From the NCBI GenBank assembly GCA_021107685.1, contig JAIOSH010000577.1:1-10204 (forward strand): 10,204 bases of DNA, given 5' to 3'. This document shows, piece by piece, positions 5,444 through 10,204 of the stretch. How positions within the stretch are numbered: the stretch's first letter is position 1; each line of letters opens with the position of its first letter. This DNA comes from Bacteroidales bacterium (GTDB lineage: Bacteria; Bacteroidota; Bacteroidia; Bacteroidales; SMBSF39). Position numbers and translations under genes: made by a program. Under the pieces are notes generated by a model that was not told the origin of the DNA, made no database searches, and worked only from the letters and a program-made list of their open reading frames with translations.

Positions 5444-6967
5444 TTAGTTATATAAATCATTCATTTTCAGGATTTCCTCTACATATTTCCTATCATTAGA
5501 TAAACGTGGTACTTTATGTTGTCCTCCTAATTTTTTTCTTTTTTTCAACCAGTTATAAAAAGTATTTAATGGCATTTGCCTTACAATGGGTTCTCTTAAT
5601 ATCATATTATGATATCTTTTAGCTTCGTAATCGGAGTTTATTGATTTTAGTGCATTATCAAAGGTTTCAATAAAAAATTCCATGTTTTCCGGTGGTTTTT
5701 CAAACTCAATAAGCCATTCATGTGCGGCATTTTCTTTTTCTTTAAAATAAACCGGGGCTGCGGTATATTCACTTATTAGTGCATTAGACTTTTTACAGGC
5801 TGTAGCAAGTGCATTTTCAGCATTATCAATTATTAATTCTTCTCCAACAGCATTAATGAAATTTTTTGTGCGTCCTGTTATTTTTATTCTGAAAGGGTTT
5901 AATGAAGTAAAAATAATGGTATCTCCAATCATATATCGCCATAAACCGGCATTAGTAGAAATAATAATTGCATAATTTTCATTTAATTCAACTTCATCTA
6001 AGGAAAAGGTTTTATGATTATTATTTCCTACCTGACTTGCAGGTAAAAATTCATAATATATTCCATAATCAAGCATTAATAGCATTTCATCTGATTTGTT
6101 CCTGTCCTGAATACCAAAAAAACCTTCGGATGCATTATAAGTCTCCATATAATTCATTTTATCCGAAGGCATAAGTCCATAATATTGCTCATGGTAAGGT
6201 TTAAAATTTACTCCACCATGAAAATACACTTCAAGATTATTCCATACTTCCAAAAGATTCTCTTTGCCTGTAATATCAAGGATACGTTTTATTAAAAGCA
6301 ATGTCCAGGAAGGAACTCCTGAAATATTAGTTACATTATGGTTAATAGTATCCAATGCCATTTTTTCGATTTTTTTTTCCCATTTATCCATCAGGGCTAC
6401 TTTAAGTTTTGGCACCCTGATAAATTCAGCCCAAAAAGGCAAATTTTGAATTATAATTGCCGAAAGGTCTCCGACATAATATTCTTCATTTTTAATTTCG
6501 CTGATATTATGACTGCCACCTAATGCCAGTCCTCTGCCACTAAAAATACGTGTATCAGGATTATTATTGCAATAAATAGAAAGCACATCTTTGCCACCTT
6601 TAAAATGACATTCTTCAAGAGATTCAATGCTTACCGGGATAAATTTACTTTTATCACTTGTTGTTCCCGATGATTTTGCAAACCATTTTATATCAGAACT
6701 CCATAATATATTCTGTTCTCCTTTAAGAAGACGATTTATATAAGGTTTTAATGTTTCATAATCATTCAGAGGTACTCTTTCTTTATATTGGTCAACAGTT
6801 GATATTGAATTATAATCATATTTTTTGCCCCATTCAGTGTCTTTTGCTAATGACACTAATCTTTTGAACCACTCTTTCTGTACTTCGTGCGGATATTTTG
6901 TAAAAAGTTCAATTTGATGAATCCTTTTTTTCATCAACCAGGATAAAACAGAATTTATCAAAGCCAT
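5444..6967 (-). CDS. GH3-family adenylate-forming protein
   Basis: A 507-residue cytoplasmic protein of the GH3 family, first known from plant enzymes that conjugate amino acids to jasmonate or auxin. It belongs to the wider adenylate-forming (ANL) superfamily. The three nucleotide motifs are present: SSGTTSDKSKFIPV at 99-112 (phosphate loop), YNASEGFFGIQD at 277-288, and LWRYMIGD at 342-349, followed by ITGRTKNFINAVGEEL at 363-378 near the hinge to the smaller C-terminal domain. Length and motif order match complete family members, so an ATP-dependent acyl-adenylate reaction is likely. The acyl substrate and acceptor in Bacteroidota are unknown to me and the neighbours give no clue. It is the first minus-strand gene after the ispE divergence, with its own candidate promoter. 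Start ATG 6967 is the family-like MALINSVLSW. Confidence 0.9.
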   Translation of the reverse strand: MALINSVLSWLMKKRIHQIELFTKYPHEVQKEWFKRLVSLAKDTEWGKKYDYNSISTVDQYKERVPLNDYETLKPYINRLLKGEQNILWSSDIKWFAKSSGTTSDKSKFIPVSIESLEECHFKGGKDVLSIYCNNNPDTRIFSGRGLALGGSHNISEIKNEEYYVGDLSAIIIQNLPFWAEFIRVPKLKVALMDKWEKKIEKMALDTINHNVTNISGVPSWTLLLIKRILDITGKENLLEVWNNLEVYFHGGVNFKPYHEQYYGLMPSDKMNYMETYNASEGFFGIQDRNKSDEMLLMLDYGIYYEFLPASQVGNNNHKTFSLDEVELNENYAIIISTNAGLWRYMIGDTIIFTSLNPFRIKITGRTKNFINAVGEELIIDNAENALATACKKSNALISEYTAAPVYFKEKENAAHEWLIEFEKPPENMEFFIETFDNALKSINSDYEAKRYHNMILREPIVRQMPLNTFYNWLKKRKKLGGQHKVPRLSNDRKYVEEILKMNDLYN

Positions 6968-7000
6968 GTTCAGAAAATTTATATATTAAAAAGAAAAAAT

Positions 7001-7008
7001 CAAAATTA
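7001..7008 (-). promoter_or_regulatory. Candidate -7 box for the GH3-family gene
   Basis: Read on the minus strand the bases are TAATTTTG, an exact match to TAnnTTTG, ending 33 bp before the ATG at 6967. No clear -33 element is seen, and in DNA this AT-rich a chance match is possible. Confidence 0.4.
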
Positions 7009-7039
7009 CAATTTTATAATTAAATAAATATTATTTTTT

Positions 7040-7047
7040 TAGATTTG
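7040..7047 (+). promoter_or_regulatory. Candidate -7 box for ispE
   Basis: TAGATTTG matches TAnnTTTG exactly and ends 23 bp before the ispE ATG. It lies in the 103-bp divergent gap shared with the GH3 gene. A recognisable -33 TTTG is not present at the usual spacing; TTTT at 7012-7015 is the nearest approach. Confidence 0.45.
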
Positions 7048-7070
7048 TAAAAATTTATTAATTTTAATTT

Positions 7071-7877
7071 ATGATAAGTTTTCCAAATTGTAAAATAAAT
7101 ATTGGATTATCAATAATAAAGAAACGTAATGATGGATTTCATAATATTGAAACAGTATTTTATCCTGTAAATTTATATGATGCTCTTGAAATAATTGTTT
7201 CAAAAGATAAAAAATTTTCATTTGAATGTAGCGGGATTGAAATACCTGATGATATTAAAAATAATCTTTGTATAAAAGCCTATCATTTATTGGCTGATGA
7301 GTTTAAGTTGCCTGCAGTTAAAATACATTTATATAAAAACATACCTGTTGGTGCAGGATTGGGTGGCGGGTCATCTGATGCAGCATATACAATAAAATTA
7401 TTAAATGATCTATTTCAATTAAAACTTTCAATTGCACAAATGCAAAATTATGCAAGCCGACTCGGAAGCGATTGTGCTTTTTTTATTGAAAACAAAGCTG
7501 TTTTTGCTTATGAAAAAGGAAATTGTTTTGAAGCTGTTGATATTAACCTTAGTCAATATAAAATTATTATTATTAAACCCGGTATTAATATTAATACAGC
7601 TATGGTATATTCCGGTGTCGTTCCTGATATAAATACAAAAGCTTTAAAAGAAATAATTAGTCTTCCTATTGAAGAATGGAAAAATCATCTTAATAATGAT
7701 TTTGAAAAAACAATTTTCAAAAAACATCCTGAAATTAAAGATATAAAGAATAAATTATATGATTCGGGGGCGCTCTATGCTTTGATGAGTGGTAGTGGTT
7801 CGGCTGTTTATGGTATATTATCGGAAAAGATAAATGTCGCTGGTTTATTTCCGGGATGCTTTGTTTGGCAGGGCTAA
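7071..7877 (+). CDS. ispE: 4-diphosphocytidyl-2-C-methyl-D-erythritol kinase
   Basis: IspE phosphorylates CDP-methylerythritol at its 2-hydroxyl with ATP, the fourth step of the MEP route to isoprenoid precursors; it is cytoplasmic. The 268-residue protein shows the GHMP-kinase pattern: PNCKINIGL at 5-13 with the conserved lysine K8, the ATP loop PVGAGLGGGSSDAA at 92-105, LGSDCAFFI at 131-139 with the likely catalytic aspartate D134, and the C-terminal glycine loop ALMSGSGSAVYG at 237-248. The ending PGCFVWQG is a normal family ending. ATG 7071 places the conserved lysine at its usual position. It is transcribed alone, divergent from the GH3 gene. The DNA after its stop is a palindromic, locally G+C-rich region with no housekeeping gene. 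Confidence 0.95.
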   Translation: MISFPNCKINIGLSIIKKRNDGFHNIETVFYPVNLYDALEIIVSKDKKFSFECSGIEIPDDIKNNLCIKAYHLLADEFKLPAVKIHLYKNIPVGAGLGGGSSDAAYTIKLLNDLFQLKLSIAQMQNYASRLGSDCAFFIENKAVFAYEKGNCFEAVDINLSQYKIIIIKPGININTAMVYSGVVPDINTKALKEIISLPIEEWKNHLNNDFEKTIFKKHPEIKDIKNKLYDSGALYALMSGSGSAVYGILSEKINVAGLFPGCFVWQG

Positions 7878-7967
7878 ACGAATAAATGCCTAAGGCAGCA
7901 AAGATGCAAACAAATTGATTTTGCCATTGGCATTTTCATTAGGAGTCCTTTGGATTTATGGGACAAG
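7878..7967. other. Non-coding segment with short palindromes after ispE
   Basis: Two similar mini-hairpins are visible: TGCC-TAA-GGCA at 7887-7897 and TGCC-ATT-GGCA at 7922-7932. A third stem pairs GTCCT (7945-7949) with GGGAC (7960-7964). None is followed by a T-run, so a terminator for ispE is not obvious. The segment may be part of the recombination-site-like region that follows. Confidence 0.35.
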
Positions 7968-8105
7968 TAATAACGGCCCCGCGGTATGGCCAGTTGGCGT
8001 TTTCCCGCACTATGTTTCTTAATTTGTATTTCGTTCAAATTTACTATTCATTTTCTTAATACGACTGCACCGCTAATTGGCTATAACCGCGTGTTAGTGG
8101 CTGCC
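7968..8105. other. attC-like palindromic site, left boundary of cassette-like module
   Basis: The site opens with TAATAAC (7968-7974) and closes with GTTAGTGGCTGCC (8093-8105), so its ends are TAAC...GTTA in inverted orientation. Inside, 7980-7999 (CGCGGTATGG..., ending TTGGCG) pairs with 8071-8091 (CGCTAATTGG..., ending CCGCG). There are 17 Watson-Crick pairs, three G.T pairs and one unpaired base, around a 71-base centre. Long imperfect arms with an extrahelical base and GTT/AAC ends are the traits of integron attC sites. The exact attC consensus (RYYYAAC...GTTRRRY) is not fully met, and no integrase is in view. The site is much richer in G+C than its surroundings. Confidence 0.45.
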
Positions 8106-8130
8106 TTTCTTTCTGTCATTGATTTTATCA

Positions 8131-9042
8131 CTATAAATTTTTCAAAAAGTCGTCTTCGGATAATACTTCAAGTGTTGAACCTTTCTCAATAAGTTTAACT
8201 GCTTTTTCTTGTTTACTACTCATTCCATCCTCTCCAACAACTCGGTAATCTTGTTGCCCAACAACCAAAAAATCAGTATTTTTAGTAACTGAATTTCCAT
8301 TGATTCCACCAATATCAACGATTATTTGTTGTGCTTCTGCTCTAACCATTGAAGATAAAGCACCTGTAAAAACAACTGTTCTTCCGTAAAAAATACAGTC
8401 TTGATTGTGTTTTGTCGGATCGCCAACAATTTTAGTTAAATCTTTGGCTTTATAAATTCTTTTGGTTTCAGAAGGTCTATAACCACCGTTATAAAGTTGA
8501 CCAACTGTAGTTTTTAGTTTTTCTGGAAAGTCGTCAATTGAAGATACGCCAGCAAGTTCAAATGCCTTTAAAGTAAGTTCGGCTGTTGCTCTACTGTCTG
8601 CACCTGCTCTGTGGTGTTTGAGGTCAATATTATTTACTTTACAAAGTGTTTTTAAGTCGTATGCTGGAAGACCTTGCCAAACTTTTTTAGAAAATATATA
8701 ACTACACGAATAATTCAAAGTCGGAAAAGGAAGGTGATATGCTTCAAGTGTTCTGCGTAAAACACTAATGTCAAATCCTGCATTATGTGCAATTAAAAAC
8801 TTATTTTCTATGAGTGGTTTAATCTCATTCCAAAGTTCATTAAATTCAGGTTTGTCTGATACGTGTTCAGGTTTGATACCGTGAATTAAAATGTTGAAAT
8901 AGTCAAATTCGTTATACATTGGTTTAATCAACCAAGATTTTGTTTCAATTATTTGTCCGCTTTCAACGAATGTCAAACCAATTTCGCAAGGGCTATTTCG
9001 TTGTGAAGTTGCTGTTTCAAAGTCTATTGTAATAAAGTCCAT
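8131..9042 (-). CDS. DEDDh exonuclease with C-terminal BRCT domain
   Basis: A 303-residue DnaQ-like 3'-5' exonuclease fused to a BRCT domain. The nuclease domain covers about 1-165 with a complete DEDDh set: D7 and E9 (TIDFET), D91 (HNAGFD), H144 and D149 (HRAGAD). A linker (about 170-213) leads to a BRCT domain at 216-303 (GRTVVFTGALSSMVRAEAQ; TKNTDFLVVG) of the kind found in NAD-dependent DNA ligases and replication factor C, which binds DNA ends or nicks. This suggests repair or proofreading-like trimming of DNA, but it is not the polymerase III epsilon subunit itself, and the real substrate is unknown. It follows the 180-residue gene with a 6-bp gap, so they are co-transcribed. Both lie inside the cassette-like boundaries, and the TAG stop is 25 bp from the left site. 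Confidence 0.88.
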   Translation of the reverse strand: MDFITIDFETATSQRNSPCEIGLTFVESGQIIETKSWLIKPMYNEFDYFNILIHGIKPEHVSDKPEFNELWNEIKPLIENKFLIAHNAGFDISVLRRTLEAYHLPFPTLNYSCSYIFSKKVWQGLPAYDLKTLCKVNNIDLKHHRAGADSRATAELTLKAFELAGVSSIDDFPEKLKTTVGQLYNGGYRPSETKRIYKAKDLTKIVGDPTKHNQDCIFYGRTVVFTGALSSMVRAEAQQIIVDIGGINGNSVTKNTDFLVVGQQDYRVVGEDGMSSKQEKAVKLIEKGSTLEVLSEDDFLKNL

Positions 9043-9048
9043 TTTTGT

Positions 9049-9591
9049 CTATTTGTCAATTCCCCAAATTGATATTGATACTTCATCTTCGTCTCTACCT
9101 ACCACTACAGGATATTTATACTTTGAATAATCTGACCAACTACGTCCAAATAACATATAAAATTCAGTGTCATTGTAATCTTCTAAGTCTTTGTTTGTGA
9201 ATTTCCCTTTATCATCGCTATCGTTTCCGTGAATTAAGTATAATTCATCAATTAGTTTTTTTAAATTATCAAATTTAACACGGCTTGGATTAAATGTTTT
9301 TAAAAATACATTTTTGTTACTTCCGTCAATAACTTTAACCTCAATTGTGTCAAAAATTCCACATTCTTTATAAGAAATGGTTTTCCTGAAATTTTGAACA
9401 GTCTTTCCACTTTCATTAGTTTCAACTTCTGCTTCAATAAAACTATCATCTGGGATAGTCTTAAAGTCGATTTCAAAAAAGTCAAATATTGAACGTTTGA
9501 CTTTTACTTCTTGTGTCGTGTTTTGGTTTTTTAATTCGGTAGTTTTTGTCTCCTTGTTTTCTCCTCCAAAAATTTTTTTAAAAAAACTCAT
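9049..9591 (-). CDS. Uncharacterised 180-residue cytoplasmic protein
   Basis: I do not recognise this family. With ATG 9591 the product starts MSFFKKIFGG, a short amphipathic start common in small Bacteroidota proteins; an in-frame TTG at 9600 would add three residues. A lysine- and threonine-rich, probably flexible stretch (11-33) is followed by a compact-looking mixed alpha/beta part. Aromatic-acidic stretches stand out: SIFDFFEIDF at 34-43, and a C-terminal pattern FYMLFGRSWSDYSKYKYPVVVGRDEDE at roughly 144-170, ending in a strand VSISIWGID. There is no signal peptide, membrane segment or cysteine pair. It is first in a two-gene unit with the exonuclease-BRCT gene, 6 bp apart, inside the cassette-like module. 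Joint function is possible but unproven. Confidence 0.75.
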   Translation of the reverse strand: MSFFKKIFGGENKETKTTELKNQNTTQEVKVKRSIFDFFEIDFKTIPDDSFIEAEVETNESGKTVQNFRKTISYKECGIFDTIEVKVIDGSNKNVFLKTFNPSRVKFDNLKKLIDELYLIHGNDSDDKGKFTNKDLEDYNDTEFYMLFGRSWSDYSKYKYPVVVGRDEDEVSISIWGIDK

Positions 9592-9639
9592 ATTTGTCAA
9601 TTTTATAAATACTTATTCGTTACTGTGTCGTTTTTTAAG

Positions 9640-9744
9640 GTTGCTACTAACGTAATAGTGTTTTAAGCGAAATTCAAAAATACGTAAAAATTTTATATGG
9701 AAAATAATAATTTAAATTAAAGTGAAATATTAGTTAGAAGCTAC
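9640..9744. other. Weaker inverted-repeat site, right boundary of cassette-like module
   Basis: GTTGCTACTAAC (9640-9651) and GTTAGAAGCTAC (9733-9744) are inverted repeats matching at 10 of 12 positions, so the ends again read TAAC...GTTA. The inner end facing the genes (GGTTGCTACTAAC, 9639-9651) is also an inverted match at 10 of 13 positions to GTTAGTGGCTGCC of the left site. The middle is AT-rich without the long arms seen at 7968-8105. It also holds a TAnnTTTG box. Confidence 0.35.
9675..9682 (-). promoter_or_regulatory. Candidate -7 box for the cassette-like gene pair
   Basis: On the minus strand this is TATTTTTG, an exact TAnnTTTG match, 83 bp before ATG 9591 and inside the right boundary site. 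No good -33 element is visible. Confidence 0.3.
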
Positions 9745-9890
9745 AGAATGAATTTTGTTTAAAACTAAGTTTTTATGTTTTTATATTGTTCTTTATTTTT
9801 CACAAATGTAAAAATTATTTTTAAATACCCAAATCATCAAGTAACAATAATTACAATAGAGAACAAATCTCGGTAGGGATTATATATTAA
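9745..9890. other. AT-rich spacer without recognised features
   Basis: This is the first part of the long gap between the 180-residue gene and the LuxR-type gene beyond the boundary site. I see no reading frame, RNA gene or strong hairpin. The rest of the gap holds the hairpin repeat and a weak terminator-like motif. Confidence 0.5.
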
Positions 9891-9942
9891 GGTATAAGGA
9901 AAATAAAGGTATAGAGGGTATGGTATTCCTTATTTCCAATAT
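9891..9942. repeat. Intergenic hairpin repeat, copy 2
   Basis: ATAAGGAA (9894-9901) pairs with TTCCTTAT (9926-9933) in an 8-bp stem around a 24-base loop that contains GGTATAGAGGGTATGG. GGTATAAGG, CCTTATTTCC and ATATTTCC occur in the same order as at 5324-5388, so the two are probably diverged members of one repeat family. Confidence 0.5.
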
Positions 9943-9962
9943 TTCCTGTGTTAATTAAAAAT

Positions 9963-9980
9963 AAACCTCGTAGTTTTTTT
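9963..9980. terminator. Weak terminator-like motif related to the hairpin at 3464
   Basis: AAAC-CTCGTA-GTTT followed by four further T on the plus strand. On the minus strand the same stem is followed by ATTTTTAATT, so it could end the LuxR-type gene whose stop is 25 bp away. It resembles AAACCTCGTAGGTTT with one G lost from the second arm. Confidence 0.35.
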
Positions 9981-10004
9981 GTACTGAACTCATAAATGGA
10001 ATGA

Positions 10005-10204
10005 CTAAATCTGTGATATAAATGTAACAAGATTTATATCTTTATTAGAAAGATTAAGCTTTTTGCGAAGCCTTGTTCGGGCAACTTCAATACTATTAGA
10101 TGTTTGATGAGTAATTGCCGAAATATCTTTAGTAGTCATATTTAAACGAAGGAAGGCACATAGCTTTTTTTCATTAGCTGTAAGATCAGGGAATTTATTA
10201 TTTA
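10005..10204 (-). CDS. LuxR-type helix-turn-helix regulator, C-terminal part (partial)
   Basis: Sixty-five codons and a TAG stop are visible; the gene starts beyond the window's right edge. The peptide FPDLTANEKKLCAFLRLNMT followed by TKDISAITHQTSNSIEVARTRLRKKL is a complete LuxR/GerE-type DNA-binding domain: the opening FPxLT, the helix pair with TTKDISAITHQTSNSIEVA, and the closing RTRLRKKL. In Bacteroidota, tails with this wording usually close large proteins that have TPR or Y_Y_Y sensor regions and a membrane segment rather than classical response regulators. Which kind this is cannot be seen here. The stretch TSNSIEVARTRLRKKL would be the recognition helix. Confidence 0.85.
   Translation of the reverse strand, partial: NNKFPDLTANEKKLCAFLRLNMTTKDISAITHQTSNSIEVARTRLRKKLNLSNKDINLVTFISQI

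Noticed and set aside
5968..6523. Three short plus-strand frames opposite the GH3 gene
   Set aside because: They are antisense to well-conserved GH3 motifs and show no start signals or domain content.
7432..7632. A 66-codon frame inside ispE
   Set aside because: It overlaps the conserved IspE core in another frame and has no independent support.
7861..7877. Possible truncation of IspE by the adjacent accessory region
   Set aside because: The ending PGCFVWQG and the 268-residue length fit complete family members, so the gene appears intact.
7986..8192. A 68-codon plus-strand frame across the palindromic region
   Set aside because: It runs through the attC-like arms and into the antisense of the exonuclease gene. 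The protein has no family look, and the DNA structure explains the region better.
9300..9485. A 61-codon minus-strand frame within the 180-residue gene
   Set aside because: It is a shadow of the longer, better-supported frame.

Overview
The window looks like chromosomal DNA of a Bacteroidota bacterium, probably class Bacteroidia. The DNA is very AT-rich and I see no strong Shine-Dalgarno sequences. Several intergenic spaces carry a perfect TAnnTTTG box, the Bacteroidota -7 promoter element. The protein types also fit this phylum: a HU-CCDC81/SPOR protein, a bacterial GH3 protein, KdsB (so a KDO-containing LPS outer membrane), an IspE with the LGSDCAFFI motif, and a LuxR-type helix-turn-helix tail. 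Genus and species cannot be read from this window.

Layout: 1-76 is the 3' end of a glutamate dehydrogenase gene, closed by a strong terminator. A TetR-family regulator follows (255-887, +) and converges on trmB. From 905 to 6967 everything is on the minus strand. Read in the direction of transcription, the order is GH3-family protein, deoxynucleoside kinase, MORN-repeat lipoprotein, a short MITE-like element, kdsB, HU/SPOR membrane protein, trmB. ispE (7071-7877, +) is divergent from the GH3 gene, and both have candidate promoters in the 103-bp gap between them.

From about 7968 to 9744 the character changes. Two minus-strand genes, an unrecognised 180-residue protein and a DEDDh exonuclease-BRCT fusion, sit 6 bp apart. 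They are enclosed by facing palindromic sites of the form TAAC...GTTA. The site at 7968-8105 is locally G+C-rich and folds as long arms with only Watson-Crick or G.T pairs plus one bulged base. This resembles an integron attC site, so I read the pair as a cassette-like accessory module. No integrase is visible and the assignment is inference. The window ends in a minus-strand gene whose visible part is a LuxR-type DNA-binding domain (10005-10204).

The housekeeping genes serve tRNA m7G46 modification (trmB), LPS KDO activation (kdsB), isoprenoid precursor synthesis (ispE), nucleoside salvage (the kinase) and nitrogen assimilation (gdhA). They look like neighbours more than parts of one pathway. 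The points most worth a second look are the cassette-like module, the MITE-like element whose end supplies the last codons of the lipoprotein, and a related intergenic hairpin found twice.
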